Shown here: positions 1 through 8,020 of the stretch, one piece after another
How the letters are laid out: each line of letters begins with the position of its first letter
How positions within the stretch are numbered: the first letter of the stretch is position 1
Source of the DNA: Azophilus sp965220835
GTDB lineage: Bacteria; Pseudomonadota; Gammaproteobacteria; Pseudomonadales; Azotimanducaceae
DNA length: 64,000 bases
Direction of reading: 5' to 3'
NCBI GenBank assembly: GCA_965220835.1
Contig: OZ244842.1
Location: forward strand, 868,001-932,000
Program-made: the position numbers and the translations under genes
Notes under the pieces: generated by a model
The model's database searches: none
Told to the model about the DNA's origin: nothing
The model's input: only the letters and a program-made list of their open reading frames with translations

Positions 1-366
1 GCTGGTGGTGTGGAAAACCACCGGAGGTCGGTTCGGATCGTCCGGTTGGAAGCCGCCGAAGTCCCCGAACGGCGGATGGGCCTCAATGCTCTGCATGAGG
101 TCCGACTTGTCGAACACGGGCAGGTGCGCGAGATCCTCAAGCCCCCGAATGTCGCCAAGCTCTATGCCAGCGGCACCCCACAGCCGACGATAGAAGCCGG
201 TCCGCCAGGCCTGGGCCACGCAGCGACGAAACAGGCGGTCCTGCCGCGCGAAGAGTTCGTCGCGGCTTAGGGTGCGGGCGAAGGTCTCGAAATCCTGGCC
301 GATGGGATGGTCTTCAAGCAGTCGCTCGACCGCCACGGTGCTTAGGTAGTGGGCAGCTTCGCTCAT
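1..366 (-). CDS. PaaK-like phenylacetate-CoA ligase family protein (partial, N-terminus)
   Basis: Only the first 122 codons are present; the gene runs off the left edge. The translation starts MSEAAHYLSTVAVERLL. The stretch FYRRLWGAAGIELGDI followed by GLEDLAHLPVFDKSDL is the N-terminal pattern of phenylacetate-CoA ligases. The window ends at VVFHTTS, where the AMP-binding P-loop (usually S/T-S-G-T-T-G) would begin. Family members activate a carboxylic acid with ATP and CoA through an acyl-adenylate. The ATG overlaps the stop of the upstream MmgE/PrpD gene as ATGA, so it is the last visible gene of a leftward operon. The substrate cannot be inferred because the C-terminal domain is missing. 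Confidence 0.75.
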   Translation of the reverse strand, partial: MSEAAHYLSTVAVERLLEDHPIGQDFETFARTLSRDELFARQDRLFRRCVAQAWRTGFYRRLWGAAGIELGDIRGLEDLAHLPVFDKSDLMQSIEAHPPFGDFGGFQPDDPNRPPVVFHTTS

Positions 367-1757
367 CGTCCCGCTGCCCGGTCGGTGATCGGGTCAAGCA
401 AAGTGCGTGCGTCGGTGGCTTGCGGCAGGCCGCCCACGGCTGCCATGAGCCGTTGCGCTCGGGAAGCGTCGGCGAACACGGCCGTCAAGCAGGTGCCTAC
501 CTTGGCTGCCTGCTGAGCCTGAGTCAGCGGGTGGGCTGGGGAGCCGAGCAGTTCATCGACGCGCACCGTCACGTTTCGCCCGTCGATAAGTTCTGCCGAA
601 AGCGCTTGGGGCACGAAGGCGGCCGGGTCGGCAACGTCGTTCACGGATGCCGTGAAGCGCTTGGCCAAGGCCAGGGAGGTGGGTTGGTTCAGTGCCTGCT
701 CGGAGAAGTGTTCTAGTCCCACGTGTCCGCAATCCAAAGCCACCGCGCCCACGTAGGGAAAACACAGGCGCGCGTAGTTGGCGTTCATGCCCGCATGGGC
801 GGGGCGAATCACCAGTTGGTGAATCAACGGCGGCGCACGGAGCCGGATTGACCGGAGATTGTCCGCCGTCACGCCTTCGGCCCGCAGGTGCAGCGTGGCT
901 TCAATGCCGCCGTGGGTGGCGCGGCCGCTCGGATAGGGTTTGTGGCTGAGTTCGGTGACGCGCCAAGGGTCACCGATCTGGCGAGCCACGCCCTGGGCAT
1001 CGGCGCTGGCCTCGAACAGGTTGAGGTAGCCGTAGCGTCCCTCCAAGGCATCTTCAGGAGCCGGGACGCCCGCTTGGGCCAAGTCGGCAGCGACCAGACC
1101 GGCGCGAGCGGCGGCGCCGAGCTGCACGGGGAGGGTGGGCTTGCCTTCCTCGTGGGCCTGCATGGTGCCGGCCACCTGGCCAAGGGCGTGGCCAAAGCAA
1201 CGGCCAATGGCACGGGCATCAAAGCCGCGCAACACGCCCACGGCAACCGCGGCGCCGAACGCGCCGACCGTCGCCGGACGGAAAAAGCGCAGCGGCGCGT
1301 TCGCCGCAACGCCCAAGAGCGCTGCAACTTCGACGCCGATGGCCAAGGCGAGCAGCAGTCTTTGGCCATCGACGGCGCTTTGATCGCACTGAGCCAGCGC
1401 GGCCGGGACCACGGCGCTCAGCACGTGGGCCACGGCGCCTTCGTGCACGCAGTCGAACTCCAAGCAGTGCATTTGCCAAGCGTTGACGAACGCCGCGGTT
1501 GCTGGCGGCACCGCAAGCGCGTCACCGAGTATGCGGGCGCTGCCGCCAGCGCCCCAAGCGAGCGCCGTGGCCAGGACTTCCTCTCGCCAAGGCCCGGTGC
1601 GCCCGGCCACGCCAACGGCGAGGCTGTCGAGCAGGAAGGTCTGGGTGGCATCCACCGCTGCGGGCGGCAGGTCGCCAAAGGTGGTGTCCACGGCGAGCGC
1701 CGTCAAGCGCTCGATCAAGTTGCCCCTGGCAGCTTCTAACGGGGCGGTGCTGCCCAT
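363..1757 (-). CDS. MmgE/PrpD family protein
   Basis: 464 aa, the normal size for the family that contains 2-methylcitrate dehydratase PrpD, cis-aconitate decarboxylase and iminodisuccinate epimerase. The two-domain all-helical and alpha/beta pattern is recognisable, with conserved blocks such as GRYGYLNLFE and the KPYPSGRATHGG stretch that contains the conserved KxYP motif. The open frame extends further upstream, but that part is low-complexity shadow sequence inside the CoA-transferase gene. I chose the ATG at 1757, two bases after the CoA-transferase stop. It sits between a CoA-transferase and a PaaK-like ligase in a leftward operon, which suggests dehydration, isomerisation or decarboxylation of a carboxylic acid intermediate. 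The exact reaction is unknown. Confidence 0.85.
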   Translation of the reverse strand: MGSTAPLEAARGNLIERLTALAVDTTFGDLPPAAVDATQTFLLDSLAVGVAGRTGPWREEVLATALAWGAGGSARILGDALAVPPATAAFVNAWQMHCLEFDCVHEGAVAHVLSAVVPAALAQCDQSAVDGQRLLLALAIGVEVAALLGVAANAPLRFFRPATVGAFGAAVAVGVLRGFDARAIGRCFGHALGQVAGTMQAHEEGKPTLPVQLGAAARAGLVAADLAQAGVPAPEDALEGRYGYLNLFEASADAQGVARQIGDPWRVTELSHKPYPSGRATHGGIEATLHLRAEGVTADNLRSIRLRAPPLIHQLVIRPAHAGMNANYARLCFPYVGAVALDCGHVGLEHFSEQALNQPTSLALAKRFTASVNDVADPAAFVPQALSAELIDGRNVTVRVDELLGSPAHPLTQAQQAAKVGTCLTAVFADASRAQRLMAAVGGLPQATDARTLLDPITDRAAGR

Positions 1758-1758
1758 T

Positions 1759-2928
1759 TCAAAGGACGCCCCGCTCGCGCAGCGCCGCCAAATGGGCGGC
1801 GTCCAGGCCCAGGCTTGCGCCGATCTCAACGGAGTGCTCACCGTAGCCGGGGATCTCCAAGTTCGGCCGGGCCGGCTCGTGGGTGAACTTGATTGGCGGG
1901 CCAATGTGCCGATGACCGCCGGCATCGCGCAGCAGCATGTCGCGGTGCAGCGTGTGCGGGTCCGCAAAGGCATCCTTCAACGAACGCACGAAGGCCCAGC
2001 AGCAGTCTATCGGTTCTAGGAAGCGCTCCCAGTGGACGCGGGGTTGAGAAGCGAAGCGCTCGCGAAAAAACGCCCGCAGCGGCTCTTGTTCGGGCCCAGG
2101 CTCCAGTTCCGCGAGGGGCAGCAGGTCCAAGCGATCGAACGCGGCAAGCAGATTGCGTGCGAACTTCACTTCAGAGCCGCCGAGCACCAGAAACTCCTGA
2201 TCCGACGTCTCGTAGATTCGATACATCGCAGCACCCCCGAAGGAACGCATGTGGGCCGGCTCCGGATGGGCGTCCTCGGCGAACACCGGTCCGGTGACGT
2301 TGGGCGTCCAAGCCAGCAGGGCGTCATACATGGCAATGTCGATGCGCTCCCCTTGGCCCGTGCGCTCTCGGCGCAGCAGCGCCATGAGAATGGCGGACAG
2401 GGCAGTGAGCGAGGCAATGGCGTCGGCGGCCGGGATGTTGGGGGCGGCAGGCTTGCCGTCCTCCAGGCCGCGATTGAGCGCCGCCACGCCGGCCAGCGCC
2501 TGCACCGTCAAGTCGTGGGCGGGTTTGTCGCGCAGCGGGCCATCCTGGCCGAAGGCGGAAATTGAGCAGTACACGAGCCTTGGGTTGACCTGGGCGAGGG
2601 TGGCATAGTCGATGCCGAGCCGGGCCGCCACACCGGGGCGGAATGACTCGACCAGCACATCAGCGCCTTCAGACAGGCGATGGAAGAGCTGCTGTCCGTC
2701 GGCATCCTTGAGATTGATCCGTAGGCTGCGCTTGCCGCGGGCGATGTTGCGGAACCACACCGAGACGTCGCTTGCGTCCCGGTAGCCCACCACGCGGGTG
2801 GGCTCCCCGACGCCGTTGGCGGGTTCCACCATGATGACGTCCGCACCGTGGTCGGCCAAGGTCATGGTCAGGTGCGGGCCGGGCAGAAACGCCGACAGGT
2901 CCAGCACCCGCACGCCTTCGAGCTTCAC
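1759..2928 (-). CDS. CaiB/BaiF family (class III) CoA-transferase
   Basis: 389 aa, typical length for class III CoA-transferases, which move CoA between carboxylic acids through an aspartyl-CoA thioester. The start MKLEGVRVLDLSAFLPGP, the block GADVIMVEP, VESFRPGVAARLG and NPRLVYCSISAFGQDGP are all classic family signatures. The catalytic Asp is probably the one in PAADAIASL near residue 170. It lies 20 bp after the acyl-CoA dehydrogenase and almost touches the MmgE/PrpD gene, so the three are co-transcribed. A second paralogue lies at 15.2-16.5 kb. The CoA donor and acceptor cannot be read from the sequence. Confidence 0.93.
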   Translation of the reverse strand: MKLEGVRVLDLSAFLPGPHLTMTLADHGADVIMVEPANGVGEPTRVVGYRDASDVSVWFRNIARGKRSLRINLKDADGQQLFHRLSEGADVLVESFRPGVAARLGIDYATLAQVNPRLVYCSISAFGQDGPLRDKPAHDLTVQALAGVAALNRGLEDGKPAAPNIPAADAIASLTALSAILMALLRRERTGQGERIDIAMYDALLAWTPNVTGPVFAEDAHPEPAHMRSFGGAAMYRIYETSDQEFLVLGGSEVKFARNLLAAFDRLDLLPLAELEPGPEQEPLRAFFRERFASQPRVHWERFLEPIDCCWAFVRSLKDAFADPHTLHRDMLLRDAGGHRHIGPPIKFTHEPARPNLEIPGYGEHSVEIGASLGLDAAHLAALRERGVL

Positions 2929-2948
2929 CTAACGCTCCTTGCCTGCCG

Positions 2949-4169
2949 TCAGACGGGGTTGCGCTGCACGAACTGGCGGGCGATGAGGATGCGCTGCATC
3001 TCGTTGGTGCCCTCGCCAATGCACATCAGCGGCGCTTCGCGGTACAGGCGCTCCACCGGGTATTCGCGGGAGTAGCCGTAGCCGCCGTGGATGCGCATCG
3101 CTTCCGTGGCGTTGGTCAAGGCGCTCTCGGACGCGAAGTACTTGGCCATGCCGGCCTCCATGTCGCAGCGTTCACCGGCGTCGTAGGCGCGGGCGGCGTC
3201 TTCGGTGAGCAGTTCGGCGGCCCGCGCGCGGGTGGCCATTTCACCAAGCTTCAGTTGAATGGCTTGATGCTCCGCGATGGGCTTGCCGAAGGTCTTGCGG
3301 GTTTGCGCGTAGGCCGTGGCCTCGTCCAAGGCCCGGCGGGCAATGCCGACCGAGCGCGCGGCGACATTGATGCGCCCGAGTTCCAACCCGCCCACCGCCA
3401 TGTAGAAGCCCTTGCCGGGCTCGCCGCCAACCAGATGCCGCTCCGCATCCAATTGGTAGTCTTCGAACACCAGCTCGGCGGAGTCGATGCCGTGGTAGCC
3501 GAGCTTTTCCAGCTTCCGCCCCGTGCGGAATCCTGGATGGGGCGCTCCAGTGTCTGGGTCAACCTTGGGGGCGATGAACATGGACATGCCCCGGCGCGGC
3601 GGCGAGGCGTCCGGGTCGGTCTTGACCAACAAAGCCACCGCACCGCCTTCAATGCCGTTGCTGATCCAGGTCTTGGTGCCATTGATGCGGTAGCCGTCGC
3701 CGATGGCCGCGGCCCGGGTGCGGATGCCCTGCAGGTCGGTGCCGGCGTCCGGTTCGGTCAGCGCCAGCCCGCCGCGGATCTCTCCGGTGACGAATTTCGG
3801 CAGCCAGTACTCCCGCTGGGCCTCGGTGCCGTGCTTTTCGACGATCGTCGCCATCATCAGGTGGGAGTTGAAGATGCCGGTGAGCGACATCCACTGCTCC
3901 GAAATCAACGAAACGATGCGCGCGTAGGTGGCGGCGCGCAGCCCCAGGCCGCCGTAGCGCTCGGAGATGGTCGCTCCGAACAGGCCGAACGCCTTCATCT
4001 GCTCCACAAACGCATGGGGATACAGGTCATCGCGCTCCATTTGCATGACTTGGGGCTTCACCTCGCGTTCCACCCAGCGCTCGATCACGTCAAGCATGGC
4101 ACGCTCGTCGCGGCTGCTGTAGGCGTCATCCTCGCGGCGCGCGGGCGTCGAGTGGTCGTTTTGGCTCAT
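2949..4169 (-). CDS. Acyl-CoA dehydrogenase
   Basis: 406 aa flavoprotein of the acyl-CoA dehydrogenase superfamily, which introduces an alpha,beta double bond into an acyl-CoA and passes electrons to ETF. Visible hallmarks are LTEPDAGTDLQGIRTRA (flavin and substrate loop), GTKTWISNGIEGG, RKTFGKPIAEHQAIQ and the C-terminal IHGGYGYSREYPVERLYREA. The ATG at 4169 is preceded by AAGGAAACC, which is the last unit of an unusual tandem repeat filling the leader. It is the second gene of a leftward operon that begins with a PuuE-like hydrolase and continues into CoA-transferase, MmgE/PrpD and PaaK-like genes. The chain length or substrate is unknown. Confidence 0.95.
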   Translation of the reverse strand: MSQNDHSTPARREDDAYSSRDERAMLDVIERWVEREVKPQVMQMERDDLYPHAFVEQMKAFGLFGATISERYGGLGLRAATYARIVSLISEQWMSLTGIFNSHLMMATIVEKHGTEAQREYWLPKFVTGEIRGGLALTEPDAGTDLQGIRTRAAAIGDGYRINGTKTWISNGIEGGAVALLVKTDPDASPPRRGMSMFIAPKVDPDTGAPHPGFRTGRKLEKLGYHGIDSAELVFEDYQLDAERHLVGGEPGKGFYMAVGGLELGRINVAARSVGIARRALDEATAYAQTRKTFGKPIAEHQAIQLKLGEMATRARAAELLTEDAARAYDAGERCDMEAGMAKYFASESALTNATEAMRIHGGYGYSREYPVERLYREAPLMCIGEGTNEMQRILIARQFVQRNPV

Positions 4170-4181
4170 GGCGGTGGTTTC

Positions 4182-4366
4182 CTTAGCTCGGTTTCCTTGA
4201 ATCGGTTCCCTTAGCTCGGCTCCCTTAGCTCGGTTTCCTTAGCTCGGCTCCCTTAGCTCGGTTTCCTTAGCTCGGCTCCCTTAGCTCGGTTTCCTTAGCT
4301 CGGCTCCCTTAGCTCGGTTCCTTTGGCTCGGTTCCTTTGGCTCGGTTCCTTTAGCTCGGTTCCCTT
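4182..4366 (-). repeat. 14-bp tandem repeat of Shine-Dalgarno-like units upstream of the acyl-CoA dehydrogenase
   Basis: About twelve near-identical 14-mers alternate CTTAGCTCGGCTCC and CTTAGCTCGGTTTC on the plus strand, giving a 28-bp higher-order period; the units nearest the deacetylase stop are degenerate. Read in the sense of the operon (minus strand), each unit carries AAGGGAG or AAGGAAA, which resembles a ribosome-binding site. The unit nearest the acyl-CoA dehydrogenase ATG is the actual RBS. The array fills the whole 195-bp gap between the two genes. The period is not a multiple of three. Confidence 0.95.
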
Positions 4367-5321
4367 AACTGCTGGCTGATGCGGCGGCCGGTGGCGGCAC
4401 CGCCTCGGCGTAGGCGGCCGCAATGTCCCTGCGCGTGGCCACCCACACGTCATCCCGGCCGCCGACGTGGTCGAGCACGCGCTTGAGCGCGCCAATTCGG
4501 CCCGGCCGCCCAATGATGCGCAGATGCAGGCCCAAGGACATCATCCGGGGGCCTTGCGCAGCGGCTTCCTCAAGCAGCCAATCGAAGCTGTCGATGGCGT
4601 AACGCGCCCAGTCAGCGGGGCTGAGCGAGGGCGACGTCCAAAGCTTCATGTCGTTGGAGTCCAGTGCATAGGGCATCACCAGTATCGGGCGGGTCAGTCC
4701 GTCGGCGCAGTCCACGGTGTCCCAGAACGGCAGGTCGCCGGAATAGTCGTCCATGTGGTAGCCGAAGCCCTCCTCGGCCAGCAGGCGCCGGGTGTGGTCA
4801 GTGTGAAGCAGCCTGGACAGCCAGCCCACGGGCGTGACGCCAACGCTGGCTTCAATGCTGGACTTGGCGCTGCGAATGAACGCCCGTTCCTCGGCTTCCG
4901 TCATGCCGTGCTGAAACACCCATCGATAGCCGTGGCATGCGGCCTCGTGGCCGTTTTCGGCGAGGTGCGCCGCCAAATCCGGTGCCCGTTCCAAGGCCAA
5001 GGCGGCAGCGGTGGCGGTCACTGGCATGCCGCGTTCCCCAAGCAGATTGAACACCCTTGGCGCGCCGAAGCCTATGCCGTACCGGTAATTGGACTCGTTG
5101 GCATGAACCCGCATCGGCCGTTTGGGAACGGCGCCCAGCTCATCCACCGGCTCCGGGCGTGAATCACCGTCGCGCACCATCATCTCGGCGCCTTCCTCGA
5201 CGTTCACCACAATCGACAGGGCCAGTCGAGCGCCGTTTGGCCACTCAAAACCGTTGGGTGGACCCGTTGCGGCATCAAACTTCAAGCGTGCGAATCCCGC
5301 AATGGGGGCCGCTTCCCGCAT
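4365..5321 (-). CDS. PuuE/polysaccharide-deacetylase-like hydrolase (first of three)
   Basis: 318 aa NodB-fold protein most similar in layout to PuuE-type allantoinases, metal-dependent hydrolases that open a cyclic amide. Visible blocks are EWPNGARLALSIVVNVEEG, then YRYGIGFGAPRVFNLL, ENGHEAACHGYRWVFQH (metal-site His region), PVGWLSRLLHTDHTRRLL and HMDDYSGDLPFW. The frame stays open far upstream, but I start at the ATG at 5321, just downstream of the operator at 5375-5412; anything longer would overlap the divergent methyltransferase. It is the first gene of the leftward operon. Two further paralogues lie at 23.5-25.4 kb. A role in opening a lactam or imide ring is inferred; true sugar deacetylation is less likely in this context. 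Confidence 0.85.
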   Translation of the reverse strand: MREAAPIAGFARLKFDAATGPPNGFEWPNGARLALSIVVNVEEGAEMMVRDGDSRPEPVDELGAVPKRPMRVHANESNYRYGIGFGAPRVFNLLGERGMPVTATAAALALERAPDLAAHLAENGHEAACHGYRWVFQHGMTEAEERAFIRSAKSSIEASVGVTPVGWLSRLLHTDHTRRLLAEEGFGYHMDDYSGDLPFWDTVDCADGLTRPILVMPYALDSNDMKLWTSPSLSPADWARYAIDSFDWLLEEAAAQGPRMMSLGLHLRIIGRPGRIGALKRVLDHVGGRDDVWVATRRDIAAAYAEAVPPPAAASASS

Positions 5322-5374
5322 AATGGGAAACCAACCAGTGGCCCGCCGGTGGGCGCATTTCGCGGCCCTGCAAT

Positions 5375-5412
5375 CGCAAATGACATATTGATATGATAAT
5401 ACGTCATTTGCG
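5375..5412. promoter_or_regulatory. Operator site A, 38-bp palindrome in the divergent promoter region
   Basis: Perfect 10-bp arms CGCAAATGAC (5375-5384) and GTCATTTGCG (5403-5412) flank a core TATTGATATGATAATA (5386-5401). Both are centred on the same point (5393.5). The core matches site D at 14 of 16 positions. It lies between the divergent PuuE-like hydrolase (start 5321) and methyltransferase (start 5442) in an otherwise GC-rich region, so it probably controls both operons. The binding regulator is not known. Confidence 0.75.
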
Positions 5413-5441
5413 GGGTCTGGAAAACAGGAGGTCTGGCCAAC

Positions 5442-6653
5442 ATGCAAGGGACCAGTCGAGCGGATTATGACGGCCCACCGGACTATCGCACCGTGGGTCG
5501 GCATGCGCTGCTGCCGAACACCACCCACGACCAAGCCGAGCGCTACAATTTTCTGGCGCATCTGAATCGGCACTTGGCGGCCGAGGTGCTGCCAGGTGTC
5601 ACCACGGCCTACCAAAGCGACATCGAGCCTGCCTTTCGGCAGCGGCATGGCCGGGCGCCGGCTGACCGGCATGAGGTTCGGCGGGCGTTGGAAGGGCACG
5701 CCCTGTACCGGCACTGGAGCGCCTTGCGCCGCAACGCCATGGAGATGCGCCAGCAGTCCGGCCTTTCCGTGGTGCTTGGGCAGCTTAAGGAGCTGATCGA
5801 CAGGAGCGCGGAGTTGGCTGACGGGGAGCGCCTGCAGTTGGACCCAAACCTCAAGACGCCGCGCTACCTGACCGCCGTGGACCACCACTGCATGCCGGGC
5901 AGCTACTACACGGAGCGGCTGAAGAAAGACGTGAGCGCCGCCGCCAACTACGACTCCGGGCTGTTCGTCACCACCGGCGGCCTGCTCGGCCGGCTGGCGG
6001 ACGGCGGCGGCCGGGGCATGGTCGCGTTTCTGAAGAAACTGCGCCCCAAATTCGCACCGCGCCGCATCCTCGATCTCGGCTGCGGCCTGGGGCACAACGT
6101 GCTGCCCATCGCCGCCGCCTATCCCGATGCCGAGGTGACGGCAGTGGACGTGGCGGCGCCCATGCTGCGCTATGGCGCGGCAAGGGCAGCGAGCCTCGGC
6201 ATCGACAACGTGACCTTCGTGCAGGCCGACGCCACCGACCTCTCGGCGTTCGAGGACGGCCGCTTCGATTGGGTGGGCAGCATCATGTTTCTGCACGAGA
6301 CCTCCCTGCCGGCGCTCAAGCGCATCATGGCGGAAAGCCGCCGCCTCGTGGCGCCCGGTGGCCTCGTGACCCACGTGGAGCAGCCCCGCTATGACGCTGA
6401 AATGCCGCTGCTGGAGCAGGCGTTGCGGGATTGGGATGCCTTCAATAACAACGAGCCGTTCTGGACCAAGCTGCACGAAATCGACTTAGACCAACTCATG
6501 GTGGAGGCGGGCTTCGACCGCACCCGCCTGATCCACGAAGGCGTGTACGCGATCGTTGATGGGCCAGGCCTCGGGGATGCCGCCACCGACGCGGTGGAGG
6601 ACTACGGGCGCAAGCCCGCCTGGCGCATCACCGGCGCCGAGGTTCCGCAGTAG
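5442..6653 (+). CDS. Class I SAM-dependent methyltransferase
   Basis: 403 aa. The C-terminal two thirds carries a canonical class I methyltransferase fold. Motif I is RILDLGCGLGHNVLPIA around residue 210, followed by the acidic loop AEVTAVDVAAPMLRYGAARA and FVQADATDLSAFEDGRFDWV. The roughly 190-residue N-terminal part is not a domain I recognise. An AGGAGG box lies 10 bases before the ATG at 5442. It is the first gene of the rightward operon from operator A and is followed by a small unknown protein, a VOC protein and a quinone-oxidoreductase-like reductase. The methyl acceptor is unknown; transfer to O, N or C cannot be distinguished. Confidence 0.88.
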   Translation: MQGTSRADYDGPPDYRTVGRHALLPNTTHDQAERYNFLAHLNRHLAAEVLPGVTTAYQSDIEPAFRQRHGRAPADRHEVRRALEGHALYRHWSALRRNAMEMRQQSGLSVVLGQLKELIDRSAELADGERLQLDPNLKTPRYLTAVDHHCMPGSYYTERLKKDVSAAANYDSGLFVTTGGLLGRLADGGGRGMVAFLKKLRPKFAPRRILDLGCGLGHNVLPIAAAYPDAEVTAVDVAAPMLRYGAARAASLGIDNVTFVQADATDLSAFEDGRFDWVGSIMFLHETSLPALKRIMAESRRLVAPGGLVTHVEQPRYDAEMPLLEQALRDWDAFNNNEPFWTKLHEIDLDQLMVEAGFDRTRLIHEGVYAIVDGPGLGDAATDAVEDYGRKPAWRITGAEVPQ

Positions 6654-6666
6654 GGAGCGGGCCAGT

Positions 6667-7044
6667 TTGAGCGAAGACAGCCAGCAAACGCCGCTTGACG
6701 TCGTTCGGCTGGCCGGTGCCAAGGCGCGCGGCAAACGGCCCTACTTTCTTGAGGATGCGGATGTGGAGCGGGTGCTGTCGATTGCCATGGCGATTGCCGG
6801 GGAGCTCGCCGTGCTGCGGCAGCGCCTGGACACCGTTGAGGAACTCCTTGAGACCCGGGGCAGCTTGACCCGGGAGGAAATTGACGCCTTCGTGCCCAGC
6901 CCGGCCCACGCGGAGGAACGCGGGCGATGGCAGCAGGAATACTTGGCGCGAATTCTGCGCATCCTGCAGCAGGAAGCCGAGGCCCAGGCGCGCAATGACG
7001 AGCCCACCTCAGCCGAAGCCGGCGCTCGGATGCTCGGCGAATGA
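6667..7044 (+). CDS. Small conserved hypothetical protein, helical
   Basis: 125 aa if translated from the TTG at 6667, which has GGGAG seven bases upstream; it follows the methyltransferase stop by 13 bp. The protein is charged and predicted mostly helical, with VERVLSIAMAIAGELAVLRQ and RLDTVEELLETRGSL forming a plausible coiled coil and RGKRPYFLEDADVERVL conserved-looking. No enzymatic motif is visible. Its stop codon lies inside the first unit of a 15-bp tandem repeat. It sits between a methyltransferase and a VOC protein in one operon and may be an accessory subunit; the function is unknown. Confidence 0.65.
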   Translation: MSEDSQQTPLDVVRLAGAKARGKRPYFLEDADVERVLSIAMAIAGELAVLRQRLDTVEELLETRGSLTREEIDAFVPSPAHAEERGRWQQEYLARILRILQQEAEAQARNDEPTSAEAGARMLGE

Positions 7045-7090
7045 ATGCCTGGCGAATGAATGCCTGGCGAATGAATGCCTGGCGAATGAA
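7036..7090 (+). repeat. 15-bp tandem repeat (3.7 copies) at a gene junction
   Basis: The unit GGCGAATGAATGCCT is repeated exactly from 7036, with the fourth copy cut at 7090. The stop codon of the small upstream gene lies in the first unit. In the reading frame of the downstream VOC gene the repeat would encode (A-N-E-C-L)n; in another frame it gives ATG-rich MNAWR repeats. It is a separate repeat family from the 14-bp array at 4.2 kb. Confidence 0.95.
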
Positions 7091-7120
7091 AGCAGCGCCC
7101 GCGACGACCCGGAAGCGCAA

Positions 7121-8020
7121 GTGCCCTCCAGCGTGACGCCGCTTCGAGGCGGCACCATTTGCGTCGCCAATGTGGAGCGCAGCCGGATGGCCTACGAACG
7201 GCTGATCGAATACCGCACGGTGGAAACCGGGCAGATTGCCAGTTCGCTCGCCAGCGCTTGGGGGGCACCGAATGCGGCCGGCGCGCCTTACGCACTGCTG
7301 CAGCCGGTCTCGGGCGCCGAAACTTGGTTGCGGCTGGTCGAGGCTCCCCCAACACCTGGCTTTGAACCCTTGGTCAGCATGGGCTGGACGGCCTTGGAGT
7401 TTTGCGTGGGAGACGTGCAAGCCTTGGCGGCGCGGCTGGCCAATTCGGCGTTCGACATCATCGGGCCACCCCGGCGGCTGGACGGCATGGACAGCCTCTG
7501 CGCCATGCAGGCGTGCGGTCCGGATGGCGAGATCTGCTACTTCACCCAGATCGACGGCGACCCGCCGGGGCTTTCCCTGCCGCGGGCCAGCTGCTTCGTG
7601 GACCGCTTGTTCATCCATGTGCTCGGCGCCAGCGACCTTGCCGCCACTGAGCGCTGGATCGAAAGGCATCTTAACTGCACCGTCGCCATGGCGGGCGTGG
7701 AGATGGTTTACACCATGCTGGCGCGTGCCTTTGGCCAGCCGCTGGACGCGCGATTCACCATTTCCACCCTCAAGCGTGGCGATGAGGTGTTTCTGCAGGC
7801 GGATCAGATGCCGCCCCAAGCGGTGCGGCGCCCCAAGTTGCCGGGCTTGCTGCCACCGGGCATCGCCATGACCACGCTTTCCGTGGAGAGCCTCGACGCG
7901 GTGGCCCATGCCTGCATCGAAGCGCCGGCGCGCCAAGAGGGCTTGCTCTACGACGGGTGCCGCAGCGCGGTGCTGGCTGATCCGGACGGCACGCTGTACG
8001 AACTGCTGGAGGCGGCATGA
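7121..8020 (+). CDS. VOC (glyoxalase/dioxygenase superfamily) protein
   Basis: About 299 aa from the GTG at 7121, which is preceded by GGAAGC. The frame is open further upstream through the 15-bp repeat, but there is no conventional start codon there except deep inside the preceding gene. Two VOC-type halves are visible: GGTICVANVERSRMAYERLI with SMGWTALEFCVGDVQALAARL, then CFVDRLFIHVLGASDLAATERWIE ending in VLADPDGTLYELLEAA. The DPDG near the C-terminus is typical of VOC proteins. The gene overlaps the following reductase as ATGA. Family members isomerise, epimerise or cleave with a bound metal; which reaction occurs here is unknown. Two more VOC genes lie at 14 kb in the same island. Confidence 0.75.
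   Translation: MPSSVTPLRGGTICVANVERSRMAYERLIEYRTVETGQIASSLASAWGAPNAAGAPYALLQPVSGAETWLRLVEAPPTPGFEPLVSMGWTALEFCVGDVQALAARLANSAFDIIGPPRRLDGMDSLCAMQACGPDGEICYFTQIDGDPPGLSLPRASCFVDRLFIHVLGASDLAATERWIERHLNCTVAMAGVEMVYTMLARAFGQPLDARFTISTLKRGDEVFLQADQMPPQAVRRPKLPGLLPPGIAMTTLSVESLDAVAHACIEAPARQEGLLYDGCRSAVLADPDGTLYELLEAA

Noticed and set aside
4182..4366. CRISPR array
   Set aside because: Units are 14 bp with no unique spacers and no cas genes nearby; it is a simple tandem repeat.
5322..6476. Upstream extension of the PuuE-like frame (703 codons in all)
   Set aside because: It runs antisense through the whole methyltransferase gene, crosses the operator, and is His/Arg/Gly-rich shadow sequence; the family homology starts after 5321.
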